64,000 nucleotides of DNA from Naumovozyma dairenensis CBS 421 (GCF_000227115.2 NC_016484.1:806001-870000); one strand, 5' to 3'. Shown: positions 51,115 to 61,596, counted from the stretch's first letter. Notes: generated from the sequence alone by a model not told the origin. Made by a program: numbers and translations.

Positions 51115-51640
51115 ATGGAACAGGGAACATCGTTCACTCTATCACAAGTAACATCTACCAATTCCTCCCAAGGAGTCACCTCAAGTCAAAATCAACACCT
51201 AAGTTAGCTATTGCTGAGTTTAGGTAACCAAGAAATACCCTTACCTTGGAAGGTTATTTCAATTTTGAGGAACTCTGAGTATCCTAACAATTATAAATAT
51301 ACATGTAGAGAGTCTTCTACACTTCCAAATGATATCCGTGGTACTCCTGGAATAAATCGAAAAAAGTTCAACTGACGCAAATGGTATTGACTGGTATATA
51401 TATTGTAACAATTTCCTCAACAATGAGGTCCCTGTAAATTGACCTACATCTTTTATTAATTTTGTTGATGAAATCATAAAGTTCTGTAGCTCTACCTTGT
51501 CCAAAATAATTACCAATAGCTGTGGTTCTGACACTATCCCAGATATTAAGGCATAGTTTAGCACCAAGCTGTAATCATTCAAAACCTACAAATCCAACTT
51601 ACGAACTAGTCGAGGAATTTAATGTGGTGTTGCTTGGAGT
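51115..51640 (+). pseudogene. Broken coding relic of unknown family
   Basis: Reading from an ATG at 51115 gives coding-like sequence interrupted by stops: MEQGTSFTLSQVTSTNSSQG..., a stop, then EIPLPWKVISILRNSEYPNN. After a shift of one base near 51360 it continues SSTDANGIDWYIYCNNFLNN and SFINFVDEIIKFCSSTLSKI, again with stops. The amino-acid texture is protein-like and restricted to one strand, which suggests a decayed gene. It does not resemble the ArfGAP Sps18 that S. cerevisiae has here. A retrotransposon Gag fragment is one possibility; I cannot identify it. Confidence 0.3.
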
Positions 51641-52493
51641 ATATGTAGTCGCAACTAAGGCATATAATAAAGGTAGGATTTTCCATTTCTCTATTTAGAA
51701 GATATAACACTATTTAGTTCTGGATGCCCCTATCTTGATAAAACAATATTGAGTCAATATATATATCTAAAACCAGTATTATTTAGGTAGTTTTCATTAA
51801 AAACCCAAGTGTCCTTGTTAAGCATTTATTCAGTTTACGAAGCCCCAACTGCTTCTGTAGAATTTATTTTTTGTATTTATTTGTTTTTTTTATTTATATT
51901 TGAATACTTTATTTTTGGTTGTTTTCCTTTGTCTAGCATCATCAAAAAAATATCCGTCAAATATAATCACAAATTGTATTTGTTGAAGTAATTTTCTTGA
52001 AATTGTGCTATCTTATTGCATAAATACCCAAGAGTCTACCAATGGAAGGCTTACAGATGATGACCCTATATATTAATAGCAGACAGCATATCCAACCTTC
52101 TTTGTATGCTCCCCAAGGTACCTAAGTTGCGTTACACTGACTTGGGGTGGCTCATAGTGTCTCCATTAGGATCAGCTAAATCCTGTTGATGAAGATATTA
52201 AAATTGACTGAGTTGGAACACTGAAAGTAAACTAACCTTCGTTTCTTATAGAACGTCGTTTCCAGGTCGTAGACATAAACACTTAATCTTGTTATTCAAA
52301 AGTCCTTAATATAAACTTTTCTTTTGGTAGAAAATGAACAGTGCAATGCAATATATCAACATCATTCAATACCTAATCTACATGGACTCAAAATAACTAA
52401 GTAGATCGGTCGTTTCCTCTGTTCAAAAGCATAGCTTTTTGATATTCCTAATTCCGACGTTTTTATTTGGTCGTGATCAACGATCAAATCGGT

Positions 52494-52500
52494 CGCGAAA
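52494..52500 (+). promoter_or_regulatory. SBF-like site upstream of RTT106
   Basis: CGCGAAA, the SCB core, lies 245 bp upstream of RTT106. A G1/S control would suit a replication-coupled histone chaperone. Single-motif evidence. Confidence 0.35.
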
Positions 52501-52744
52501 GTTCAATAGAAACATTTTTTAAGTACTATAATATCAACTTAACGTCTACCTTCAAATAAAAATAGTTTGAGAGATCAAGACCCTCTGAAAGTCCTCCAAG
52601 ACCAAGAACTTTCCTTCAATTTGCCTTCGTTTCTGGAGAAGTGACTTTGACATTACCTAAAATTATACATTTTTCGATTTTACTATTTATTCTGGATCAT
52701 AGCATATGAGTTTGATCAAAAAAGCCCATCAACAATATTGAATT

Positions 52745-54127
52745 ATGTCTGATCAATTTTTATCGAAATTACCAGAAGAATTAAGTATTAAAATAAAACG
52801 TATAACCTCTGTAATTCCTCAATCATTAGAAATATTTGAACAATTATATAATTATGCCATCCAATCGGAAGTTGAATCTGAATCTGCTATTAAGAAAAGG
52901 AAGTTAGCTGAAGTGCCTAGTTCAGCATCTGAATCTCAATCAATTGACAATACGAATACAATATTTAAATTGGAAAACGTTTCAATCTTATCTCCACTAC
53001 GAAAAAAATTAAATTTAGTACTACATTTAGTGGAAGGACAACCTATGTTATCATTATTAAAGGACAACCATATAGAATTCTCCATATTTGATTTGAAAAC
53101 AAATATCCAATTTGCGACTTTCTTACCTGTACCAGAAAAACCAAACATAATCTATTTATTTATTAATTATAAAAATTCAAATGATTCTAAATATTTTGAC
53201 CCTTTATTGATTACTCTAAACAAACAATTAACATTAGCGAGCCTAATCTCATCAGGTGATTTAGATCAATCGACAAAGGATTTTTTGAAATGTATAGAAT
53301 ACATAAGGAGACAAGCTATATTAACCGGATTTAGAATATTTGATCCTTTCAATCCTTTACTATCCTCAGAACAGAAATCTTTCCATGTGGAATGTCATAG
53401 AGGTACTAAAGAAGGTACATTATATTTCTTACCTGATCATATAATTTTCGGATTTAAGAAACCAATCTTATTATTCGAATCATCAAACATTGAATCAATC
53501 ACATATTCCTCTATTACGAGATTAACATTCAATGTGACATTAATTACGAAAAGTGAGGAGAAATTTGAATTCTCAATGATTGATCAAAGTGAATATTCTA
53601 AAATCGATGAATATGTGAAGAGAAAACAAGTCATGGATAAGTCGATGAGTGATGAATTGAAAGCTAAAAAATCAAAGAAAACTGAAGAGAATGAAGGAGC
53701 AAACGGGGACGATAATCAAGAGAAGCTTTCTGCTTTACAAGAAGCTGAGCAACAGATTAATAGTATTAATGATATCCCCTTTAGTTCTGATGACGAAGAA
53801 AACGACCAAGATTTCCATGATGATGATGCAAACTCTTCAGATAGTGGTCGATCAGATTCTGAGGCAGAGGACGATGATTCTGTAGATAATGGCGAACAAG
53901 CGGAAGAATCTGTCGATGGAGATGATGAAGAAGAAGAAGGTGAGGATGAAGATGAAGAAGGTGAGGATGAAGATGAAGAAGAAGGGGAAGCAAAACAAGA
54001 AAGAGAAAACAGTTCTAAAGCTCAAGAAGGTGCAAATACTCTCTTTAATTTCGATAATTCGGAAGAAGCTGATGATATACCGATTGAATTAGACGAGGAA
54101 GATGATTCCGGAGTCGAATATGATTGA
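52745..54127 (+). CDS. RTT106: Histone H3-H4 chaperone Rtt106
   Basis: A 460-residue protein (455 in S. cerevisiae). Rtt106 binds H3 acetylated at K56, deposits nucleosomes behind forks with CAF-1 and represses histone genes. The N-terminal 65 residues are helical (dimerisation). Tandem PH domains follow: LRKKLNLVLHLVEGQPMLSL... and VECHRGTKEGTLYFLPDHII with FGFKKPILLFESSNIESITY. After a Lys-rich linker the C-terminal 130 residues are almost wholly Asp/Glu/Ser, the acidic tail common in histone chaperones. Position between SPS19 and RIO2 equals YNL206C. Confidence 0.93.
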   Translation: MSDQFLSKLPEELSIKIKRITSVIPQSLEIFEQLYNYAIQSEVESESAIKKRKLAEVPSSASESQSIDNTNTIFKLENVSILSPLRKKLNLVLHLVEGQPMLSLLKDNHIEFSIFDLKTNIQFATFLPVPEKPNIIYLFINYKNSNDSKYFDPLLITLNKQLTLASLISSGDLDQSTKDFLKCIEYIRRQAILTGFRIFDPFNPLLSSEQKSFHVECHRGTKEGTLYFLPDHIIFGFKKPILLFESSNIESITYSSITRLTFNVTLITKSEEKFEFSMIDQSEYSKIDEYVKRKQVMDKSMSDELKAKKSKKTEENEGANGDDNQEKLSALQEAEQQINSINDIPFSSDDEENDQDFHDDDANSSDSGRSDSEAEDDDSVDNGEQAEESVDGDDEEEEGEDEDEEGEDEDEEEGEAKQERENSSKAQEGANTLFNFDNSEEADDIPIELDEEDDSGVEYD

Positions 54128-54281
54128 TAGATCTATAAAAAAATGGACACTATATAGAATATACCATTGTTTATATTATTAGGCGCCCCATGCATAAACG
54201 TTACCACCCCAGGATGTCGACCATCACTCTATAGTTTCATGCCAATGTTATATATGCATATGTGCTAATAATCTATCTTAT

Positions 54282-55547
54282 TCAATCTTCAAGGATATAG
54301 TTACCTAACTTATCCATTTTTAAGTTTCCTACGCCAGTTGACAATGCTTCGATGATTCTTTCGTTTTCTTCATCATCATCGTTTATATTATCATCGCCTT
54401 CTGCTTTTTCTGAATCAGTCTCCGTATAGTAGTGCTCGTCCTCGTCAGTTTCTTCTTCCTCTTCTTCTTCCTCTTCTTCATCTGAGTTATATACTGCATT
54501 TCTCATACTTTCGACGGCTTCTTCTAACGACCTATCGCTTGGATGTTTTTTACTGAAACCAGATGCTTGCACTAATTCATCTAAATTATCACATCTTTCA
54601 ATATCTCTTGCAAATTCCGGATATGCATATTTATAACCATCCCCAAATCCATCAGTATCTAACATTGTGGAGTCTGATTTTGGCTCATATTTTAATTTCT
54701 TCTTAAAGAAGCGACGAATACAATCAACATCTCTTTGGAAATAAAATTCTGCATCTGGATGTTGAATTGAAATACATTGAGGGAAATCAATAACTACAAA
54801 CCCACAATCATTTTCATCCTCTACTTCATCTTTAATCATAATGTTAAATTCATTGAAATCACAATGGATTAGTCCACTGTTTGCTAAACGGACAATAAAT
54901 TTCATCAAATCGTTATATAGTTTTGGAATATTGTTATGCTTCCTTAACCTTCTCATAGGGTACCCTTCAATCAATCCCATAATAATAATGTGACGGGAGT
55001 TATCGAATGGTTCAGGAACTTCAAAGCCCTTTGTATATAACATTGACATAAATTGGTATTCCTTATTTGCTGCCAATTGTGATAAGTACATCCAATTAAC
55101 ACCATTCTTAACGTTTTTCTTTAAATAATCTCTATTATTCCTAACAGTATGGAATGATGTTCTACCTAATCTATGGATCTTCATGACTTTTGATACACCA
55201 TTCTTGTCACTAACTTGATAAATATCAGATTCTTTACCCACACCAATCGATCCACCAATAGAGTACACGGTATCTCTATTCAACATTGTCTTTAAAGCCA
55301 AATAATCGATACCGTTATATGTTAGTCTATATCCATCATATTTGGCATTCCTTAATCTGGATATTAATTTCAGTTTTGCTAAATCACTAATTGCTCTATT
55401 AGTACCGGACATGGCCCTCATGCCAGATAATTGATGGATCAAAGTAGTTGGAACGACTTCATGATTTTTAGAACCTTGCTCAACACCTTGAAGAACTCTG
55501 AAATCATCAGCTGTTAAGAATCTCATATGACTAGTATCCAACTTCAT
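54282..55547 (-). CDS. RIO2: Atypical kinase/ATPase Rio2 for 40S maturation
   Basis: A 421-residue protein (425 in S. cerevisiae) that binds pre-40S particles and uses ATP turnover to leave them before 20S pre-rRNA is cut. The N-terminal winged helix is RFLTADDFRVLQGVEQGSKN to about residue 90. The RIO domain has the loop SIGGSIGVGKESDIYQV, the Lys of KVMKIHRLGRTSF, the catalytic LIHCDFNEFNIMI and the metal-binding VVIDFPQCIS, in which Asp takes the phosphoaspartate role. The C-terminus is an acidic Glu run followed by an exit-signal-like EENERIIEALSTGVGNLKMD helix. Confidence 0.97.
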   Translation of the reverse strand: MKLDTSHMRFLTADDFRVLQGVEQGSKNHEVVPTTLIHQLSGMRAMSGTNRAISDLAKLKLISRLRNAKYDGYRLTYNGIDYLALKTMLNRDTVYSIGGSIGVGKESDIYQVSDKNGVSKVMKIHRLGRTSFHTVRNNRDYLKKNVKNGVNWMYLSQLAANKEYQFMSMLYTKGFEVPEPFDNSRHIIIMGLIEGYPMRRLRKHNNIPKLYNDLMKFIVRLANSGLIHCDFNEFNIMIKDEVEDENDCGFVVIDFPQCISIQHPDAEFYFQRDVDCIRRFFKKKLKYEPKSDSTMLDTDGFGDGYKYAYPEFARDIERCDNLDELVQASGFSKKHPSDRSLEEAVESMRNAVYNSDEEEEEEEEEETDEDEHYYTETDSEKAEGDDNINDDDEENERIIEALSTGVGNLKMDKLGNYILED

Positions 55548-55780
55548 TTTCCTACTTTTTTTCTTTTGATAGCGTGTTTGGTTTGATAGAACTTTTGTAT
55601 AAGTATAAAGATATTTTGTTAATTAATCTACCTCTTACTGACAGTGCAAAAATAAGATGATACGTAATAACTTTTCAAATTGGTGCATATATGTAGAATA
55701 TAGAATATATAAAAAGGTATAAAATCTCACTAAAGCCATGCTATGTATGAATTAAAATTCGGAATTCTTTGATGTTTTCT

Positions 55781-55790
55781 AGCTCATCGC
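55781..55790 (-). promoter_or_regulatory. PAC element upstream of RIO2
   Basis: AGCTCATCGC reads GCGATGAGCT on the RIO2 strand, a perfect PAC box, 234 bp upstream of the start. A CAAAAAATTT stretch nearby (about 55827) resembles RRPE. PAC plus RRPE is the standard signature of ribosome-biogenesis genes. The 382-bp spacer 55548-55929 holds no gene. Confidence 0.6.
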
Positions 55791-55929
55791 TTGTTTATTC
55801 AACTTTTGTAATTTTTTTATTTTTTCAAAAAATTTCGATGTCTCCGTTTAAAACGATTTTCTTCAAAGGATAATCATAACAGTGAAAATGTGTTAGTTAT
55901 ACAGTATAAGAACTCTTCCATATTCAGAT

Positions 55930-56571
55930 TTACCAACGACCACCTGGCGGACCACCTTGGTAACCGCCCTGGAACCCACCTGGAGGACCACCTGGAGGAC
56001 CACCTTGGCAATCGCCCTGGAACCCACCTGGAGGACCCAAATCTCCACGACCACCGTGTGATGGCGGACCATTGTAGAAACCTTGATTATTTGGAGGTCC
56101 ACTTGGATGTTGATGATGATGAGCTCCATGCTGAGGACCATTTCCGTCTCGTGGTGGTGGTCTGTTATATGGCTGGCCACTGTTATAATATTGCGCTTGC
56201 TGTTTATGCTCTTTATAACGATCTTCTATCTTATTAGCGAGAAAAGCACCACCTAATGCACCCATAACCCCTCCCAATTTAGAATGATTTTGAGATATAC
56301 GTGACCCAGTATATGCACCTGCAGCTCCACCTACAACTGTACTTAAGAGACCTCTTTCACCGTTGTTTGGGATTGATTGACCATTAGCATCATATTGGAT
56401 ACCTTGACCCTCTGAATATCCAAGCTCGTTTTGATTTTGATAATATTGATTTGTATTAGGGTCATTGTAACCATTAGATTTATTGTCATTTACATAACCA
56501 GCATTACGATTATTATTATTATAATTATTATTATTTGCTTGCCCCTCTCTGTAGAATTCGTTAGCTGACAT
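55930..56571 (-). CDS. YNL208W: Gly/Pro/Gln/Asn-rich protein, YNL208W homologue
   Basis: A 213-residue protein (199 in S. cerevisiae) of unknown function. The N-terminal 70 residues are Asn/Tyr/Gln-rich. A short glycine-zipper-like hydrophobic region follows (GLLSTVVGGAAGAYTGSRIS then LGGVMGALGGAFLANKIEDR, about 73-117), resembling the Gly-zipper membrane-associating segments of other small proteins. The C-terminus repeats GGPPGG and GGFQGG. The S. cerevisiae protein has been found in mitochondria and may act at the ribosome, but neither is established. It is named by position between RIO2 and SSB2 and by composition. Confidence 0.88.
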   Translation of the reverse strand: MSANEFYREGQANNNNYNNNNRNAGYVNDNKSNGYNDPNTNQYYQNQNELGYSEGQGIQYDANGQSIPNNGERGLLSTVVGGAAGAYTGSRISQNHSKLGGVMGALGGAFLANKIEDRYKEHKQQAQYYNSGQPYNRPPPRDGNGPQHGAHHHQHPSGPPNNQGFYNGPPSHGGRGDLGPPGGFQGDCQGGPPGGPPGGFQGGYQGGPPGGRW

Positions 56572-57261
56572 CTCGTATTATTAATTAATTATTCGGTTTA
56601 CTTTGTTGTGACCTACAGAAAGTTTATATCTCGTAGGAACCTTAAAAATAAGATTTGTATAAATAACAATTTATAGATCACGAATCCTGGGAAAGGGTTA
56701 AATACCTATTTATCTTTTCTATTTGGATCAGCTGCCTTTATATGAAATCTACAGAGCATATATGTGGCTTTCTGCTGATGCCAAGCCTCGAACAGTTGGG
56801 CTTTGTTCGCGGTGCGGGGCGGCCGTTTAAAAGCATTCATTCTTGGCATGAAACCCGTGACGAATAATCTAAATAATCACAGTTGTTCATTTAAATGATA
56901 CAAGTTTGTAATAACGTTAGGAAAATGATATAACTCATTGTTTTATGTTTCTTTTTGCAGTATACTACTACCTCGTTGAATTTCGAGACTGGATTACGCT
57001 TTGTATTTCTCGAATTTATCATTTTCGTACTAGACAATTTTAAATAATTGTAGAATTCTACGTCAAGGCCTGTAACTGATATATAATATTGGCCACAGAA
57101 AATTACATACCTAAACAAGAGATTATTTTTATATTTTTAATCCGTTTTATTATTATTTGAGATATTTATTGTGAACATATATAGATGATATTCTAAGATA
57201 CAAAAGATGAAGAAATGATGTGGAAATGAAAATTCGTTATACCCTTAACATAATGTCATCA
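56572..57261. other. YNL208W promoter and SSB 3' region
   Basis: A 690-bp spacer. A G+C-rich patch CGCGGTGCGGGGCGGCCG at 56808-56825 includes the Mig1 core GCGGGG about 240 bp upstream of the YNL208W homologue, so glucose repression is possible. No gene. Confidence 0.45.
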
Positions 57262-59103
57262 TTAACGAGTGGCCATAGCCTTGGTAACAACTCTCTTCAA
57301 GCCAACTTCAGCCTTTCTCAAGTCATCAGTGGAAGAGTCTTCAATACTCAAAGCAGATAAAGCATCAGCCAAAGCAGCTTCAATCTTAGACTTAGAACCT
57401 CTCTTTAATTTGGAAGATAGAACTGGGTCAGTAACAGTTTGTTCAATGGAAGCAACGTAAGATTCCAATCTTTGTCTAGCTTCATGCTTCTTGGCGAAAG
57501 CTTCATCAGCAGCCTTGAATTCTTCAGCTTGGTTAACCATCTTTTCAATTTCGTCAGATGATAATCTACCAACAGCGTTAGAGATGGTGATGTTAGCAGA
57601 CTTACCAGTAGACTTTTCAACAGCAGTAACCTTTAAGATACCATTAGCATCAACTTCGAAAATAGCTTCCAAAACTGGTTCTCCAGCTGGCATTGGTGGA
57701 ATGTTCTTCAAGTCGAATTCACCTAACAAAGTGTTTTCTTTACAGTTAACACGTTCACCTTGGTAAACTGGGAATTGAACAGTGGTCTGGTTGTCACCAA
57801 CAGTAGTGAAAGTTCTTCTCTTGATAGTTGGAACAGTAGTGTTTCTTGGAACAACGATACCGAAAATATCACCTTGCATACCAACACCTAAAGATAATGG
57901 AGCAACATCTAATAACAATAGATCCTTGGTTTCATCGGAGGTAGATTGACCAGTCAAGATAGCACCTTGAACGGCAGCACCGTAAGCAACAGCTTCATCT
58001 GGGTTAATAGATTTTTCTAATTGTTTACCATCGAAGAAATCAGATAATAATTTTTGAACCTTTGGAATTCTAGTAGAACCACCAACTAAAACAACTTCAT
58101 CAATTTGAGTCTTAGAAATCTTAGCATCCTTCAAGACTTGTTCAACTGGTTCCAAAGTAGATTTGAATAGAGAAGCGTTTAAGTCTTCGAATCTGGCTCT
58201 GGTCAAAGAAGCTTCGAAATCTTCACCTTCAAATAAGGAGTCGACTTCAACAGTGGTTTGAGTAACAGAAGACAAAGTTCTCTTAGCTCTTTCAGCAGCA
58301 GTTCTTAATCTTCTCAAAGCTCTAGCATCACCAGAGATATCTAAACCAGTCTTCTTCTTGAATTCACCCTTGAAATGTTCCAATAAGTTGGTATCGAAAT
58401 CTTGACCACCCAAATGAGTGTTACCGGAAGTAGATTTAACAGTGTAAACACCACCAGCAATGTGTAATAAGGAAACATCGAAAGTACCACCACCTAAATC
58501 GAAAATCAAGACATGTCTTTCTTTGTCAGATTTACCAGCACCTAAACCGTAAGCAATAGCAGCGGCAGTTGGTTCGTTAATGATACGTAAAACGTTCAAA
58601 CCAGAGATAGCACCGGCATCCTTGGTAGCTTGTCTTTGAGCATCATTGAAATAAGCTGGAACAGTGATAACAGCCTTTTCGACCTTCTTACCAATTTTAG
58701 CTTCAGCAATTTCCTTCATCTTGTTCAAAACCATAGAGGAAATTTCTTGTGGAGAGAAAGTCTTAGTTTCACCTAAGTATTCAACTTCAATGACTGGGTT
58801 ACCATCGACGTCGATAACCTTGAATGGCCAAGTCTTCATATCTTGTTGAACGGATTCTTCATCGAATCTTCTACCGATCAAACGCTTAGCATCGAAAACG
58901 GTGTTCTTTGGGTTCAAAGCAGCTTGATTCTTAGCAGCATCACCAATTAATCTTTCTTCTGGGGTGAAAGCAACGAAGGATGGGGTAACTCTGTTACCTT
59001 GTTCGTTGGCAATAATTTCAACAGAAGATTCATAAGTAGCAACACATGAGTAGGTAGTACCTAAATCGATACCGATAGCACCTTGGAAAACACCGTCAGC
59101 CAT
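57262..59103 (-). CDS. SSB2: Ribosome-associated Hsp70 Ssb
   Basis: A 613-residue Hsp70 (613 in S. cerevisiae) that binds nascent chains at the ribosome with the RAC co-chaperones Zuo1 and Ssz1. I start at the ATG at 59103, which gives [20 protein letters not shown], the conserved Ssb start; the frame is open 19 codons upstream but that stretch is unlike the family. ATPase signatures are [26 protein letters not shown] and [16 protein letters not shown]; the interdomain linker is [12 protein letters not shown]. The C-terminus ends KAMATR without the EEVD of cytosolic Ssa, as expected. S. cerevisiae has two copies (SSB1, SSB2); position here corresponds to YNL209W. Codon choice looks strongly biased, consistent with high expression. 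Confidence 0.98.
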   Translation of the reverse strand: MADGVFQGAIGIDLGTTYSCVATYESSVEIIANEQGNRVTPSFVAFTPEERLIGDAAKNQAALNPKNTVFDAKRLIGRRFDEESVQQDMKTWPFKVIDVDGNPVIEVEYLGETKTFSPQEISSMVLNKMKEIAEAKIGKKVEKAVITVPAYFNDAQRQATKDAGAISGLNVLRIINEPTAAAIAYGLGAGKSDKERHVLIFDLGGGTFDVSLLHIAGGVYTVKSTSGNTHLGGQDFDTNLLEHFKGEFKKKTGLDISGDARALRRLRTAAERAKRTLSSVTQTTVEVDSLFEGEDFEASLTRARFEDLNASLFKSTLEPVEQVLKDAKISKTQIDEVVLVGGSTRIPKVQKLLSDFFDGKQLEKSINPDEAVAYGAAVQGAILTGQSTSDETKDLLLLDVAPLSLGVGMQGDIFGIVVPRNTTVPTIKRRTFTTVGDNQTTVQFPVYQGERVNCKENTLLGEFDLKNIPPMPAGEPVLEAIFEVDANGILKVTAVEKSTGKSANITISNAVGRLSSDEIEKMVNQAEEFKAADEAFAKKHEARQRLESYVASIEQTVTDPVLSSKLKRGSKSKIEAALADALSALSIEDSSTDDLRKAEVGLKRVVTKAMATR

Positions 59104-59591
59104 TGTAAATGATATGGGATTCTTGGGGTTTCTAAAACAAAGTTTGATTAAGAATTGCAAACAAAAAATTTCAAAGAAACTTAAAAAAATACGTCTTTAA
59201 GAAGGAACTTAAAATGATGACCCTTTTAAAAGATTTATTATATTAACCTGTTGGAAAAAATTTTTCTTCTCTCAGTTCCCTTTCCTTGCTGAGGTTGACT
59301 GCGTCCATGAAAATTTTTTTATACTGCGTCTTTATATCTCATCGAACTATTTGTACGGTTGGTGTTCTGACGTAAAAAATGATTTTACAGGCAGGGTGAC
59401 ATCGGCCAATTTTTCTTTAAGATTTGTTCCCACAGCGCTGCGTACGTTGAAATTTCTGCAACCGCACATTTGAAATTTTTAGAATACTGCGCTACGCTAG
59501 CAACTCCTGCGCAGCGGTAACGCAATGATTAGCTAACAAAAATAATGTGGTCGAGATGGACCTTTTAAGCGCCGAGCTCCATGAATTGAAA
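59104..59591 (-). promoter_or_regulatory. SSB upstream region
   Basis: A 488-bp spacer between SSB and the end of MER1. It has a G+C-richer part at about 59380-59530 with GCGCTGCG and CTGCGCAG words and a T-rich stretch closer to the gene, a layout common in strong yeast promoters. No definite factor site identified. Confidence 0.35.
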
Positions 59592-60422
59592 TCAGAGGTG
59601 TTTCCTAGGTAACCATTTGTGGAGAATCAATAAGGATTCAACGCTGGCGATACCCAATGCAACAGAGTAAACATCACCAACGATAGATATCTGTTGATTG
59701 ATGCTATCAGGGCAAAGGATATCCATAAGTCTGAATCTTTTAGCTATAGGCAAAATTTGAATTGTAGCATTGGAAGATTCCCGCAGCTTTTCGATTCTAT
59801 GTCCTTGCTCACCAATCAAAAAGCCTACTTCAGGTTTTGTTAGTAAAATATTCATCTCTAGGATATCACTTTTGGAGTTTATAATGCTGATACGATAGTC
59901 CTCTCTTACAAATCCTGTTCCTTCTTCATGGTATGAAAGTACGTTGTTTAGTGTGGAGTGGAGAATACTCTTATTACTAAACTCTCCTAAGGGGTTGTCA
60001 TAAAATAGCAGTACTTCTGCATTGTGGCTAATATCTTTATATAACTCAATGCAGTCTTCCTGATCAACATAAAGCTCGTAGTTTCCAAGGAGCGAATACT
60101 TAGATTTTAATGTTAGAAGTTTTTTAGTACATGGAATTTGCAGCTTGAAACGACTAAATTTTTTAATATGAAACATTTTTAAGACATCTTTATCAAAGAA
60201 AATGGTCACTAGTATAGTTGAAAACCCCTCCTTTGAAATGCAGTATATCTTTTCTAGAGGAGAGCTTTCCTTATTTCCAATTATTATTTTCTTAAGGTCC
60301 CATTTGTTTACTTTGATCTGGATAAGTGGGCACGATATATCGATATCAACTTTTTTTAGAACCCAATTCTCTCCTACCATCAATTTTTCAATTTTATTGA
60401 ACAATATTATTTCTTCCTTCAT
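59592..60422 (-). CDS. MER1: Meiosis-specific splicing activator Mer1
   Basis: A 276-residue protein (270 in S. cerevisiae). Mer1 binds an enhancer in the introns of AMA1, MER2, MER3 and SPO22 transcripts and recruits U1 snRNP, so that these introns are removed only in meiosis. A C-terminal KH domain is visible: MNILLTKPEVGFLIGEQGHR then IEKLRESSNATIQILP (about 190-225), with the GxxG loop GEQG. The N-terminal part is hydrophobic-basic with no other motif. It has a near-perfect URS1 109 bp upstream. The gene lies next to SSB as in S. cerevisiae (YNL210W). Confidence 0.92.
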   Translation of the reverse strand: MKEEIILFNKIEKLMVGENWVLKKVDIDISCPLIQIKVNKWDLKKIIIGNKESSPLEKIYCISKEGFSTILVTIFFDKDVLKMFHIKKFSRFKLQIPCTKKLLTLKSKYSLLGNYELYVDQEDCIELYKDISHNAEVLLFYDNPLGEFSNKSILHSTLNNVLSYHEEGTGFVREDYRISIINSKSDILEMNILLTKPEVGFLIGEQGHRIEKLRESSNATIQILPIAKRFRLMDILCPDSINQQISIVGDVYSVALGIASVESLLILHKWLPRKHL

Positions 60423-61147
60423 TACTGATCTATGATTCTACCATAAGGAGAACTATTCAAAACAATTCACTGTACTCGTGTTTGCCACTCTTTTAAAGGG
60501 TACACTGCCGTAACTTCTTAGGGAAGCTGCTCGGCGGCTAAATAAAACTGGAGATAAGCACGAGTAAGGCGACAATACAGCAACATCTTTCAAAAACCCA
60601 TATAGCCATTAATAACAAAGAAATATACATCAGATAAAGATATTGTTATTTGTAGATAGATGTCATGTAACTATATTCTAAGTACTCTTTAGTCTCGTGG
60701 TGAAACTTCTCTAGTCGGAGTGGATCTCTATCTTGGGACATATATAGAAGCAAGAAAAGGGAAACCTCACGATGTTATTTTGTTTAGGAGTATAGTTGCT
60801 GCTTTAGCTATTTAAATTAATGGGTAGTACCAACAACTTCGATTAGCATCTCTTGGTTTACTAGGTGAAAGACACAGTGCTGGAAATAGTATTATGAGAT
60901 GACAAGGTACTAAAGAATATAGAGCTGTATATCGTCTTGTCTTGGTAGTAAAAAAGTTAAAAGTAAAGACCCAATGTTTTTTTTGATAATGAACTGGAAG
61001 AAGTGAACATGGAAGGCTAAAAAAAAGAAAGTAAAATTTCATTATAATAATTTTTCTTATATTTATGGATAACATATAAAGTTATAGAATATATGGTTCA
61101 TTATTTCTGGTTTATCACAATAGTGTATTGCCAGGAAGGATATCGAC
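60423..61147. other. MER1 promoter and OST4 3' region
   Basis: A 725-bp spacer. Apart from URS1 near 60531 I see no gene: the 87-codon frame at 61075-60812 on the minus strand is low-complexity and unlike any family. Confidence 0.5.
60531..60541 (-). promoter_or_regulatory. URS1 element upstream of MER1
   Basis: TCGGCGGCTAA is a full match to the Ume6-binding URS1 core, 109-119 bp upstream of the MER1 start. It is the best URS1 in the window and fits early meiotic control. Confidence 0.7.
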
Positions 61148-61270
61148 TTATGCTAACTTCGCTAGCTTATGTTTGAATGTAGAATTGACAGCATGGTATA
61201 TGACTATCAAAGTCATCATGGTAACGCCGAAACCAATTGCGATCGTATTCAATTGAAGATCAGTAATCAT
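61148..61270 (-). CDS. OST4: Oligosaccharyltransferase subunit Ost4
   Basis: A 40-codon gene, too short for usual length cut-offs: ATG at 61270, stop at 61150-61148. The product begins MITDLQLNTIAIGFGVTMMT and continues LIVIYHAVNSTFKHKLAKLA. The S. cerevisiae Ost4 pattern MI.D.QLN..AI.FG..MMTLIVIYHAV.ST is preserved almost residue for residue, so the match is firm. Ost4 is a single-span ER membrane microprotein that docks Ost3 or Ost6 to Stt3 for N-glycosylation. In S. cerevisiae it is YDL232W on chromosome IV; here it has stayed between the MER1 and MRX7 homologues. The four-residue extended tail (KLAKLA) is basic. Confidence 0.96.
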   Translation of the reverse strand: MITDLQLNTIAIGFGVTMMTLIVIYHAVNSTFKHKLAKLA

Positions 61271-61596
61271 ATTTTATCTCGATAGGAAACCTTTTGTTCT
61301 AATAGAGGTGATTTCTTACTGGGCTTCCGAGTGATGGATTCTTTCTAGCTTTGAAAGACTACTTTACAGGATTCAACTTTGTTTGCTGTTCTTAATTTCC
61401 AAAATGGCATTAAAAATTGAAAAGTGGTAACCGCGGCGAAAATTTATACGTAGTCCACTGGGAAGTAGCAGTACCAAAAATGCGAGAGGCCATTCTAGAC
61501 AGAATTGTCTGCTCCCTTAAGAGGCAGAAAATGAAATCAACTCCATATAAGGACGTTTTAAGCTCTCTGAAAGGCAGTGAAGAATCAATCTAGGCT
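61271..61596. other. Divergent promoter OST4/MRX7
   Basis: A 326-bp spacer between OST4 and the next gene; no further feature recognised. Confidence 0.4.

Larger units (their letters stand above)
50392..52744. other. 2.35-kb gap in place of SPS18
   Basis: The longest gene-free stretch besides the RPS3/RHO5 spacer. S. cerevisiae has SPS18 and two dubious frames between SPS19 and RTT106. Here there is no ArfGAP zinc finger in any frame I read, only the relic at about 51115-51640 and A+T-rich, T-run-rich sequence. Confidence 0.6.

Noticed and set aside
51259..51582. 107-codon minus-strand frame between SPS19 and RTT106
   Set aside because: It is the mirror of the plus-strand relic and has no coding texture of its own.
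56808..56825. G+C-rich patch as a tRNA or other RNA gene
   Set aside because: Too short, and no paired arms; a Mig1-type promoter patch is simpler.
60812..61075. 87-codon minus-strand frame between MER1 and OST4
   Set aside because: Low-complexity, Phe/Leu/Ser-rich, no homologue expected in this position.
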